A DNA stretch of 59,773 nucleotides, from assembly GCA_028826165.1 (NCBI GenBank), contig JAPDFW010000035.1:1-59773 (forward strand). Reading direction: 5' to 3'. A program made the translations under genes and the position numbers. Under the pieces are notes generated by a model. The model saw only the letters and a list, made by a program, of their open reading frames with translations. It was not told where the DNA came from and did no database searches. Below are positions 39,899 through 52,076 of this stretch, piece by piece. The stretch is from Anaeramoeba ignava (Eukaryota; Metamonada; Anaeramoebidae). Positions within the stretch are counted from its first letter, which is position 1, and each line of letters starts with the position of its first letter.

Positions 39899-42800
39899 AT
39901 GTCTAATTGGAAATTACTTTTAGAAGAAATTAAAAAGAATCAACAACAAACAGAAAACAAAAAACCATTAATAAATGCACTTGATTGTCTTTCAGATCAA
40001 ATTAAATCAGGAGAAGAAATTCCAAATGAATTTTTAGAATCTGTTATTGAAACTTTAATAAAATCATTAACATTTTCAAATTGGAATATGAATCAAACAA
40101 TTTTCTCAATTTTTTGTCATGTTATTATTCAAGCTGGAAAAGATAGAATTGTTAATTTTGTTTCTAAATTTGAAAAAAAAGAAGAAAATTCTATTGAAAA
40201 TATTAGTAAGAAAAATGATATTCTTTCAGTTATTTTTGAGACTATTTTATCTGATAAAAGGGAGCTTAGAGATATTTCTGCTCAGGTTTTTATTAATCAA
40301 ATTAAAATTAAAATTAAAATCAAAATTAAAATTAAAATTAAAATTAAAATTAAAATTAAAAATAAAATTTAAAATTAAAATTTAAAATTAAAATTAATTA
40401 AAATATTTAAAATTAAAATTAAAATTAAAATTAAAATTAAAATTAAAATTAAAATTAAAATTAAAATTAAAATTAAAATTAAAATTAAAATTAAAATTAA
40501 AATTAAAATTAAAATTAAAATTAAAATCAAAATTAAATTAAAATTAAAATTAAAATTAAAATCAAGTTGAAATCAAATCAAATCAAATCAAATCAAATCA
40601 AATCAAAATCAAATCAAATCAAATCAAATCAAATTCAAATCAAATCAAATCCAAATCAAATTAAATCAAAAAATTAAAATTTAAATTAAAAATTAAAAAT
40701 CAAAATTTAAATTAAAAATTAAATCAAATCAAATCAAAAAATAAATCAAATTAAATTAAATCAAATAAATCAAATTAAATCAAATCAAATATTTAAAATT
40801 AAAATTAAATCAAATTAAAATTAAAATTAAAATTAAACTAAAATTAAAATTAAATCAAATCAAAATTAAAATTAAAATTAAATCAAAAAATAAAATCAAA
40901 ATCAAATCAAATCAAATCAAATCAAATTAAATTTAAATCAAATCAAATCAAATCAAATCAAATCAAATCAAATCAAATCAAATTAAAATTAAATTAAAAA
41001 TTAAAATTAAAATTAAAATTAAAATTAAAATTAAAATTAAATCAACCAAATTAAATTAAAATAAATTTAAATCAAATTAATCAAATCAAATTAAATAAAA
41101 TTAAATCAAATCAAATCAAATCAAATCAAATCAAATCAAGTTAAATCAAATCAAATCAAATCAAATCAAATATTTAAATTTAAAATTAAAATTAAATTTA
41201 AAATTAAAATTAAAATTAAAATTAAAATTAAAATTAAAATTAAAATTAAAATTAAAATTAAAATTAAATCAAATCAAATATTTTGAAATTAAAATATTTT
41301 TTGTTTTAATAAAAAAAGACATTGGGAAGTTTAAGCTCAGTTCTGAATGACCAAGCCTTCATTCTTGTCCATGATTTTTTACAAACTTATTCTAAATCTT
41401 CAAATTGGCAAATTCTTGAAGGAATTGCAATGGCTATTGGATATATGGTTTCTCGTTGCAAAACAATTTCATTACAAAACTTCCAAGAAATATTCGAAAT
41501 ACTCAGTTCATTAACACAATTCCAAGCAGCAGCAAATTATTCATCATACGTTAGATTAGCAGCATTAAAAGCATTCAACAAAATTATTCGTTCAGAATCA
41601 ATTTATAAACTTCAATCAACAAATCAATTCTCAGAATTTGCAGGAAAAATCAAGGAAATATTTCTAACAGAAATCAATGATGATGAAATTAATACAAGAA
41701 AACAAGCAGCATTTTTATCATCAGGATTAGTTTTACTTCAAATGAGCACACTTGAATCAGACGAATTGAAAACAAAATTTGTAACAGAAACAATTAATGA
41801 ATTACTTGGATTAGCAAACAAAATAACTCGATGGGAATGTCTTCATGGAGTTTGTCTTTCACTTACAAATTTATTTTCAAATCAACAGTGTTTTTTATCA
41901 ATTACTTATGATCCAAATATTCTTAAAATAGTGATTGAAACACTTGAAAAATTCATTCAGAATCAACATTCAAATGAGAAAAGGAAAAATATCAACATGG
42001 ACACAATGGGAAATTCTAATAACTCAGCTTTGGTTGCTTTAGTCAATATTTTCTTGGGAATTTTTCATCTTGAAACCGAGAAAAACGACTTATCAAAATT
42101 GATGGAAAATTTAAGTCTCAAAGAATCAGCATCATCACAATTTCTATCGAAACATATAATCCCACAAATTGACTATCTTCTTGAGACTCCGTTTTGCAAA
42201 CTTATCGATGGCGCGGAAAGTGCTGTTGAAATCCTAATCAAAAACGCACCCATTTATATGCATCCTCATATTTCTGGAGTTTTAGTCAAAATTTTCAAAA
42301 ACATGTTCCATTCATCTCTGCCTGTTCGCGATGCAGCAATTCGTGCATGGAGACTCGGCGTCGCCAATTTAAAAGGAATTGAATTAATTATTACAAAGAA
42401 TTCTAATGTTTTCGATTCTCATCATCTTGATTTTCTTCTTGAAAATTCCACAGAAATTATTGAGAAACTTCGAATTGATTCGCGAAATAATTCTTACGAA
42501 GTTCGCGAAGCTGTATATCGAGGTGTTGCTCATCTACTTTCTTATCTATCTAATAACAAACTTTTTCATGATCCTAATGTTGTTATTAAACTTGTTGATA
42601 TTCTTGTTTATGGATCTCTTGATAAAACTGGGAAACTTTCTGAATTTTCTCGTCTTGCTGCTATTTATGCTTTGGCTTCTTTTTTGGATTCCTCAGTTTA
42701 TTTTGATATTTTTTCAAGTGTTCAAATTTTTGTGGATTTTGTTTCCCAAAAAATTGTTCCTGTTATTTTCCAACTTTTGAGTTCTGAAGAAGAAGAAGAA

Positions 42801-44819
42801 ATCATTGGGTTTTCTCTTGATGTAAATTAAATCAAAATCAAAATCAAAATCAAAATCTAATATTTTAAATTTAATCAAAATCAAAATCAAATATTTTAAA
42901 TTTAAAATTTAAAGGTTGTTTCAGCTTTCTCTTCAAAATGGAGCTCAATTATACAATCAACTAATACTCTATTCACTCCAATTTTAATACTTACAAACTC
43001 TCCAAATGAAAATATTAGATTTCACGCTTTTTCTTCACGCTCTGCTCTTGTCGGAAATTTTTCACAAGCTTTAAAACAAACCCCGAATTTCATAGAATCT
43101 CTTATTAATGGATTTTCTGGTAGATTTAGTTTGGATCCTATTGATAATCCATTTGAAGAAAACAGAATAGCTGTTGCTAGAACAATTTCGGAAATTATTG
43201 TTTCAAAAGATTTTCAAGAAATTCTCTTTCAAACATCATCATTATTATCCAAATTTATTAATATAATTGTTCAGGCATATTTGAACCCAGAAAATTCCCA
43301 ATCAAAAGAAATGAAAATGATACTTATTGGGATAATTTATGTTGTTTTGTTTTGTTTAGATGAGAAATCAATTGATATAATTGATCCACAAATTGAAGAA
43401 TTAATTGATTTTGTTTGTTCACAAGATTTTTGGTTAAGTGATTCTAATGAAAATAACGAAAATGATCCTTATGCAAATTTTGATGATGATGATAATGATA
43501 ATGATAATGATAATGATGATAATGATAATGATAATGATAATAACTCAACTCCTTTTGAGCAAGAAATTCTTGTTGTTTTAGAAATTTTATTGCATTTATC
43601 AAACAAATTTAATAACAAAAAATACTCTCAAAAATTGTCTGAATTCTATACACTATTTTCTAAACAATTTCAAAAAGAATCAAACGATAATTTTCTTCAT
43701 CAAATTTTAACTTCGAAATTGAAACCAAATTTCCAAAACATTAATATTATATCATTCATTGAAGGATTCATAACAAAAAATCCTTCTGAAATTCAACCAA
43801 ACATTTTCCAAGATTTGATTTCCATTTTTTCTGCTCTTCAAAATTCTATTTGTGATCAAAATTCCTCACTTAAATTGACTCAATTTCTTTTGAATATCAT
43901 GGAAATTAAAATTCAAGAAAAACAATTTCATGAATCAATTATTATCAGTTTTGAGATTATCAACAGATTACTTGATAAACAAATTGCAAAGCAAATAATT
44001 CCGCAAATAATGAATTTATTTTCTAAAATCAAAAATTTATCAGAATCAAACGAAAATGATGATTTTTCAGATGAAGAAATTCAAGATGAATTTTGGATAG
44101 AAAAATTTGGTAATTTTTCTTTTTGGATTTATTGCAAATCTCCTTTTGATCATTTTTCTCAAAAGATTTTATTGAAAACTTGGGAATTGATTGATGATAC
44201 ATTGCAAAAGAAACTTGTTGGGTTTTTGTTAAGAAAATTAGAGTTAAATCAATATTTAGAAAAAGAAATTATTGATGATAATTTTCAAATTGAAACAATT
44301 TTAGAACAAAAAAATTTTGTAGAACTTTTCCAAGTTTTCTCTTTAAATTTCAAGAATTTTAATAAGGATTTTATATCTAAGCTTTTTTCTGCTATTTTTG
44401 AAAAGAAAATCAAATTAATTAATCAAGAAAATTTAGAAGAAATGAATGTGGAAAATTGGTTTGAAATTTTGATTAATATTTCAAGAAGCGATTTAAAAAT
44501 TAGAATTGAAAAGGAATTGGAATTTTTGGGTTCATTAACTTCCCAAAAGTATTTTATTGAATTTTCTGAAGGAAAATTGGTTGTTTTAGTTTGTCTTCTT
44601 TGTGCTGAAATTCTTCGATATTCTTCAATTGAAAACGATAAAGAAATTGTTATAGATCTTATTTATTCAACTTTAAAAAGAGTTTTTGATGGTGAAGATA
44701 TGATTAAATTTGCTTTGGAAAGAATGTGTTTATTTGATAAGAAGGGGAAAGTTTATTTTGGCATTCGAGATGAGAAAGAAAAAGGGAAATATAATGAAGG
44801 ATTTTCTGATAATCAATAA
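39899..44819 (+). CDS. Large HEAT-repeat protein, three exons
   Basis: Exons 39899-40285, 41319-42821 and 42915-44819 join in phase 0 to give 1264 residues. Introns are 1033 and 93 bases, with donors GTTTTT and GTAAAT and acceptors AAAG. The protein is almost all helical pairs of HEAT/ARM type, such as KRELRDISAQTLGSLSSVL, YVRLAALKAFNKIIR, LPVRDAAIRAWRLGVANLKG, YEVREAVYRGVAHLLSYL and NIRFHAFSSRSALVGNF. A low-complexity acidic insert coded by GATAAT repeats (43480-43550) interrupts the C-terminal half. No catalytic motif, signal or membrane segment is present. Importin-beta-like carriers and Gcn1-like scaffolds are built this way, and neither can be chosen from sequence alone. A Gcn1 link would be attractive because it shares a promoter with a Yih1 homologue, but that is inference only. 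Confidence 0.75.
40290..41300 (+). repeat. Intron 1 of the HEAT gene, filled with AAAATT and AAATC repeats
   Basis: Starts as AAAATT hexamers and changes to five-base AAATC units (40563-40660, 40925-40980, 41105-41170) and back. The five-base units are rare elsewhere in the window. No coding frame of interest. Confidence 0.9.
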
Positions 44820-46225
44820 TTTACAAAATCAATTTACAAATCAATTTACAAATCAATTTACAAATTAATTTACAAAACAATTTACAAATTAATTTATAAA
44901 ACAATTTACAAAACAATTTATAAAACAATTTACAAATCAATTTACAAAAATCAATTTACAAATCAATTTACAAAACAATTTACAAAACAATTTACAAATC
45001 AATTTATAAATCAATTTACAAAACAATTTACAAATCAATTTACAAAACAATTTACAAAACAATTTACAAAACAATTTACAAAACAATTTACAAAACAATT
45101 TATAAAACAATTTATAAATTAATTTACAAATCAATTTACAAATCAATTTACAAATCAATTTACAAATCAATTTATAAAACAATTTATAAATCAATTTATA
45201 AATTAATTTACAAAAACAATTTACAAAAACAATTTACAAAACCAATTTACAAAACAATTTATAAAACAATTTACAAAACCAATTTACAAAACAATTTACA
45301 AATCAATTTATAAAACAATTTACAAAACAATTTACAAAATCAATTTACTAAAACAATTTACAAATCAATTTATAAATCAATTTACAAAACAATTTACAAA
45401 ATAATTTACAAAACAATTTACAAAACAATTTATAAATCAATTTATAAATCAATTTACAAATCAATTTATAAAACAATTTACAAATCAATTTACAAAACAA
45501 TTTACAAATCAATTTACAAAACAATTTACAAAACAATTTATAAAACAATTTATAAAACAATTTATAAAACAATTTATAAAACAATTTATAAAACAATTTA
45601 TAAAACAATTTATAAAACAATTTATAAAATTAATTTACAAATCAATTTACAAAACAATTTACAAAACAATTTACAAAACAATTTATAAATTAATTTACAA
45701 AACAATTTATAAATTAATTTACAAAACAATTTATAAATTAATTTACAAAACAATTTATAAATTAATTTACAAAACAATTTACAAATTAATTTACAAAACA
45801 ATTTACAAATTAATTTACAAATTAATTTACAAATTAATTTACAAATCAATTTATAAATCAATTTACAAAACAATTTACAAAACAATTTATAAAACAATTT
45901 ACAAAAACAATTTATAAATTAATTTATAAATCAATTTATAAATCAATTTATAAAACAATTTACAAATTAATTTATAAAACAATTTACAAAACAATTTACA
46001 AATCAATTTACAAATCAATTTACAAAACAATTTACAAATCAATTTATAAAACAATTTACAAATTAATTTACAAAACAATTTACAAATTAATTTACAAATT
46101 AATTTACAAATCAATTCCAAAAACAATTCCAAAAATAATCCCAAAAATAATTTATAAAATAATCCCAAAAATAATTTATAAAACAATTCCAAAAATAATT
46201 TATAAAACAATTCCAAAAACAATTT
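44820..46225. repeat. 12-bp satellite (AATTTACAAAAC)n, about 1.4 kb
   Basis: More than 110 units of AATTTACAAANC with TATAAA variants, changing in the last 120 bases to AATTCCAAAAAC units. It begins at the stop codon of the HEAT gene. Minus-strand frames that read KLIC/KLFC repeats are open only because 12 is a multiple of three. Confidence 0.95.
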
Positions 46226-46452
46226 AAAAAAGGAGAATAGAATTAAAAAAGATTTTTCTTTTTAAAATTTTTCAATAAAAAAATTTTTTTTTTCTTTTAT
46301 ATTTTTTTATTTTTTTGCTTTTTTCATTTTTTTTTTTAATTTCTTTCATTTCTTTTATTTCCTTTTTTTTTAAAAAAACAAACACAAAAAAAAAAGAAAA
46401 ATTTGATTATTTTATTTAAAAAGTAATAAAAAAAATTAATTTTTGATTTAAA
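46226..46452 (+). promoter_or_regulatory. Upstream region of the sorting-nexin gene
   Basis: Contains an A-run/T-run junction at about 46277-46292 and several CATTTTTT/CATTTC elements, like other promoters in this window. No further motif could be named. Confidence 0.4.
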
Positions 46453-49400
46453 ATGTCATCTATTGCCGTTGCAGAATTTGAATTTGAAGCTCATGAAGAT
46501 GGTGAACTTAAAATTGTTCCTGGTGATAGAATTGTTGTTACTGCAAAAGATGAAGCTTCTGGTTGGTGGACTGGTTATTTAGAAAATGATCCTCAACAAA
46601 TTCAAGGTTTATTTCCTTGGAAGTAAATTAATTTCTTTTTATTTTTTTTTTATTGAATTTCAAAATCAATTTAATTAATTACTTGATTGTAAATTTAATT
46701 ACAAATCTAAATTTTGAATATAAATATAATTATAAATATAAATATAAATATAAATATAAATATAAATATAAATATAAATATAAATATAAATATAAATATA
46801 AATATAAATATAAATATAAATATAAATATAAATTTCATAAATATAAATATAAATATAAATATAAATATAAAATATAAATATAAATATAAATATATAAATA
46901 TAAATATAAATATAAATATAAATATAAATATAAATATAAATATAAATATAAATATAAATATAAATATAAATATAATTATAAATATAAATATAAATATAAT
47001 TATAAATATTATAATTATAAATATAAATATAAATATAAATAATAAATATAAATATAAAATATAAAATAAATAATAAATATAATTATATAAAATAAAATAT
47101 AAAAATAAAATATAAACATAAAAATAAAATAAAATATAAATATAAAACATAAATATATAAATATAAAAAAAACAAAAATGATAAAATAAATATAAATATA
47201 AATATAAAATAAATGCAAAAATAAACATAAACATAAAATATAAAATATAAATAAAATATATAAATATAAAATAAAATATAAATATAAATATAAATATAAA
47301 TATAAATATAAATTATAAATATATAAAATTATAAATATAAAAATATAAATATAAATATAAATATAAATATAAAATATAAATATAAATATAAATATAAATT
47401 ATAAAATAAATATAAAATATAAATATAAATATAAATATAAATATAAATATAAATATAAATAAAAATATAAAATATAAATAAAATAAATATAAATATAAAA
47501 TATAAATATAAATATAAATATAAATATAAATATAAATATAAATATAAATATAAATATAAATATAAATATAAATATAAATATAAATATAAATATAAATATA
47601 AATATAAATATAAATATAAATATAAATATAAATTTTAAAATAAATATAAATATAAAATAAAAATAAAATAAATAAATATAAAAATTTTAAAATAAATATA
47701 AATTTAATTTATTAAATGAAAAGTTATGTAAAAGAAGTAGACTCACAAAATGAAGTTCAAGAAACAGAAACACAAGAAAATAAAGGCAAAAAAAGCAAAA
47801 AACAAACGAAAAAAGAACAAAAAGAAAAACAAAAAGAAGAAAAAGAAAAACAAAAAGAAGAAAAAAAGAAACAAAAAGAAAAACAAAAAGAGAAACAATT
47901 ATCTCGACCCGACTCAATGTCTTCTATACCAACAGTAGAAGAAGAAATAGGGGATATCCAAGAGAGTTTCAATTTATCAAACCCAGGTTTTGTTTGGGAA
48001 GGACTTGATAATTCCCAAAATTTGCAAATTTCCGTTACAGGCGTTGTCGAAAAAGGAAGGTTTTCTAAAAAGCCTTACTATACTATCGAAGTTTGTTATA
48101 ACTTTTACAAAAAGAATATTTTTTCAAATTTGATCATTTCCCATTTTTTTCTGATCAATTTATTCAATATTTTTTTTCCTAAATTTTTCCGAAATTTTTT
48201 TCAATTTTTTTATTTTAAAGTCTTCGGGAACAAAATGCCAGTTTAAATGGAATGAATTCGAATGGCTTTATAATCAGTATCTTAGACTCTATCCAAATAT
48301 TAATATTCCTCCTTTAATGGAATATAAAATTCATCGTAAAAACTTAACAAAATTTTTTCACATTTCAAATGATCTTTTTTTTTGACTTAAATTTTTATTC
48401 TTGAAAAAAGCCTTACATACAGGATTTGAAACAAAGGAAAAAATGCGCATGTTCTCTATTCAACAATTCTTGCAAAGGATTGGCAGTCATCCAATTTTAA
48501 GACAAGCATTTTTTTTGCAAATTTTTCTCAAATCGACAGATGAAAAGGTTTATTAATTTAAATCAAAACAAAATAGTTTTGAATATGAATTTGTGAATAA
48601 TTTTAATGTTTGGTTTTCGTTTGTTTGATTTTATGCAGAGATGGGCAAAAGATAAAAAGGAACTTGAGAAGAAATTCAGACATTTTTGGAGAACTGTCAA
48701 ATGTGATCATATTCCTGATATGAATCTTAATCAAACTTTGGATCAATTCCGTTCACATGTTTATAGTTTTAATCAGAAAATCAAGAACTTGAATGGTGTT
48801 GTAACTGAAATTACTGCAAATCGTTATTTAGGTAATTTTAATTTTCAAAATGAATTTTAATTTTAATTTTAATTTTAATTTAATTTTTATCCGATTTTAA
48901 TTTTAATTTTAAATGAATTTTAATATTAATTATAATTTTAATTTTAATTTTTATCCGATTTTAATTTTAATTTAAATTTCGATTTTTAATTAATTTTAAT
49001 TTTAATTTTAATTTTAAATGAATTTTGATTTTTAATTTTAATTTTAATTTTAATTTTTATCCGATTTTAATTTTAATTTTAATTTTAATTTTAATTTAAT
49101 TTTAATAATAATTTTAATTTTAATTTTTAATTGAATCCGATTTTAATTTTAATTTTAATTTTAATTTTATTTTTAATTTTAATTTTAATTTTAATTTAAA
49201 TTTTTGATTTTTATCCGATTTTAATTTTTAATTTTAATTTTTATCCGATTTTAATTTTAATTTAATTTTAAATTTTAATTTTAATTATTTTTTAATAATT
49301 TTAATTTAAATTTCAAAATGAATTTTAATTTTAATTTTAATTTTAATTTTAGAAATGAATTCTAGTTTGTTAAAGTTATCCGCTGCTTGGAGAGAATTTG

Positions 49401-51025
49401 GAAATACTGATTTTGATTGGAGAAAAGATGTTCCATCAAAAGCCAAAGAAACAGATGAAGATTTGACTTCTGTTTTTACTGCTGTTGGTGATGCATGGGA
49501 ACAAATTGGAAAATCATTTTTAACTCAAGTAAAAAAATTCAATTCAATTAAATCAAATTAAAATTAAAATTATTATAATTTAAATTAAAATTAAAATTAA
49601 ATTAAAAATTAAATTAAAAATTAAATTAAAATTAAAATTAAATTAAATTAAAATTAAATTAAATTAAAATTAAAATTAAAATTAAATCAAAATTAAAATT
49701 AAAATTAAATTTAAATTAAAATTAAAATCAAAATTAAAATTAAAATTAAATCAAAATTAAAATTAAATCAAATATTTAAATCAAAATCAAAATTAAAATT
49801 ATAATTTAAATCAAAATTAAAAATAAAATTAAATTAAATTTAAAAATCAAATTAAATTAAATTAAAATTAAAATTAAATTAAAATCAAAAAAATTAAAAT
49901 CAAAATCAAAATCAAAAATTAAAATCGGATAAAAATTAAAAAATTAAAATTAAATTAAAATTTAAATTATAATTTAAATCAAAATTAAAAATAAAAATTA
50001 AAATTAAATCAAAATTTATTGAGAAATCAAAATAAAAATTAAAATTAAATTAAAATTTAAATTATAATTTAAATCAAAATTAAAAATAAAAATTAAAATT
50101 AAATCAAAATTTATTGAGAAATCAAAATTAAAATTAAAATTATAATAAAAATAAAAATAAAAATAAAAATAAAAATTAAAATTAAAATTAAAATTAAATT
50201 AAAATTAAAATTAAAATTAAATCAAAATTAAAAATAAAATTAAAATTAAATCAAATATTTAAATCAAAATTAAAATTAAAATTATAATCAAAATCAAAAT
50301 CAAAATTTAAATCAAAATAAAAATTAAAATTAAAATCAAATCTAAAAATTTAAATCAAAATTAAAATTAAAATCAAAAATTAAAATAAAAATAAAAATTA
50401 TAATTAAAATTTAAATTGAATATTTAGTCTAATTTTGAAGTTGATCACATTTCAATTCCTCTTCAAGAATATGATCGTATTATTTCTAATTTTACTGGTC
50501 CTTTTAAATTAAGAGATCGAGCTCAATTAGATTATCATGAATCACAAAATTCATTAATTCATTTGGAAAAAAGTCGACTTGATTCAGTAAAAAAATTTAA
50601 TTAAAAAAATTTTATTGAAAAATTTAATTAAAAAAATTTTTTTCCGATTTTTATTTTCATTTTCATTTTCAAAATAAAAGGAAAAAGAAAGACAAAAACT
50701 TGATGCAGCAAGAGAAAGAACAAAGAAATGCAAATTCGCAACTGATACAATGATTAATATTGGAGTTGCAGAAACTGTAAAAAAAAATATAATTGAAAAA
50801 TTTTAATTGAAAAATTTTAATTGAAAAAATTTAATTGAAAAATTTGATTTAATTTAATTGAAAAAATAGGAATATTTCCGAGTTACAAGATATCATGATT
50901 TCAAAAAAATGATGCTTGAATACGTTGATTCTCAGATTTCTTTCTACCAAGATATTGTTCAATCCTTCCAAAAGATCAAGCCTTTAATTGAGAAAATTAA
51001 TATCACAAAAGGATTTGATAAATAA
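46453..51025 (+). CDS. SNX9-type sorting nexin (SH3-PX-BAR), nine exons
   Basis: Exons 46453-46622, 47724-48090, 48221-48335, 48411-48547, 48639-48831, 49353-49528, 50428-50586, 50681-50776 and 50870-51025 join in phase to 522 residues. Exon 1 is an SH3 domain ([31 protein letters not shown]), completed by NYV from exon 2. A charged KEKQKEE linker follows. The PX domain begins [20 protein letters not shown] and continues [21 protein letters not shown] and [12 protein letters not shown]. From exon 4 to the end is a BAR-like coiled coil ([44 protein letters not shown]). SH3-PX-BAR nexins bind phosphoinositides, bend membrane and couple to dynamin and actin in endocytosis; that role is inferred from the family. 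Starting at the ATG of 47716 would lose the SH3 domain. Introns 1, 5 and 6 are swollen by repeats. Confidence 0.85.
46700..47705 (+). repeat. (AAATAT)n array in intron 1 of the sorting nexin
   Basis: About 1 kb of TATAAA units, very pure at 46730-46990 and 47510-47630. It is spliced out between the halves of the SH3 C-terminal strand. Dipeptide frames on both strands are artefacts. Confidence 0.95.
48835..49350 (+). repeat. Intron 5 repeats (AATTTT with TTATCCGATTTT inserts)
   Basis: AATTTT units are punctuated by at least six copies of TTTTTATCCGATTTT or a close variant, giving a longer irregular period. The TCCGAT core recurs in the neighbouring intron as its reverse complement (ATCGGATAAAAATT at about 49923). 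Confidence 0.85.
49560..50420 (+). repeat. Intron 6 repeats (AAAATT-based with a 76-bp duplicated block)
   Basis: Irregular AAAATT, AAATC and ATAAAA units. A block ending ATTTATTGAGAAATCAAAAT occurs twice (about 49960-50035 and 50036-50128), so larger duplications happen inside the simple sequence. Confidence 0.8.
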
Positions 51026-52076
51026 TTTTTACTTTTCTTTCTTTTCTCTTTTCTTTTTAATCTTTTTTTTAATTTTTGACATTTTTTTTTTCAATTTCAT
51101 TTCATCAAAAAAAAAAACAAATTTTCTTTTTTAATTTGGAAGGATTTTCAAACAAAAAAAAGAATAAGAAATTATTTTGAAACATTCTAAAACAATTTTT
51201 TCTGTTTGGAATTTATTTTTGAATTAAATTGAATTTATTTTTGAATTGAAATGAATTTATTTTTTATTTAAATTAAATTTGATTTAAATTGAAATTTATT
51301 TTTGAATTGAATTGAATTTATTTTTGAAATTGAATTAAATTTTTGAATTTATTTATTTTAAATTGAATTAAATTAAAATTGAATTTATTTTTAAATTAAA
51401 TTAAATTGAATTGATTTGATTTTATTTTTTGAATTGAATTTAAATTAAATTTGAATTAAATTAAATTGAATTTATTTTGAATTGAATTGAATTTATTATT
51501 AAATTGAATTTATTTTTGAATTGAATTGAAATTTGAATTTTTTTTTTGATTTTTGAATATTGAAATGAATATTAAATTGAATTTATTTTTAAATTAAATT
51601 GAATTTATTTTTGAATTAAATTGAATTTGATTGTATTAAATTGAATTTAATTTATTTTTAATTAAATTATTTTTGAAATTGAATTTATTTTTGAATTGAT
51701 TTTGAATTGAATTTAATTTTGAATATTATTGAAAATGAATTTATTTTTTTTAAATTGAATTGAATTTTATTTTTTTTAAATTGAATTGAATTTATTTTTA
51801 AATGATTTAAATTGAAAATTGAATTTATTTTTGAATTGAAATTGAATTTATTTTTTAAATTGAAATTGAATTTATTTTTGAAATTGAATTTAAATTATTT
51901 TTTTGAATTAAATTGAATTGATTTTTAAATTGAATTAAATTGAATTGATTTTTGAAATTGAATTTATTTATTTTTGAATTTGAATTGAATTGAATTTATT
52001 TTTGATTGAATTGAATTGAATTTATTTTTGAATTTATTTTTGATTTGATTTAAATTGAATTGAATTTATTTTTGAA
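51026..52076. repeat. Convergent intergenic region with GAATTGAATTTATTTTT repeats
   Basis: The first 100 bases hold T-rich 3' flanking DNA of the sorting nexin. From about 51190 to 52076 a 17-18 base unit built on TTGAATTTATTTTTGAA is repeated with much slippage. It runs into the stop codon of the FG-GAP gene on the other strand. No gene is seen. Confidence 0.85.

Noticed and set aside
46707-47234. 175-residue minus-strand IFIFIF frame and similar frames at 28824, 38904, 44937-46222 and 24184
   Set aside because: All lie in pure 6- or 12-base repeats, have no non-repeat residues, and several overlap well-supported introns.
47716-48246. ATG at 47716 as start of the sorting nexin
   Set aside because: The bases before 47724 are the splice acceptor (GAAAAG); joining to exon 1 restores the SH3 ending FPWNYV, and the frame after 48090 runs into an intron.
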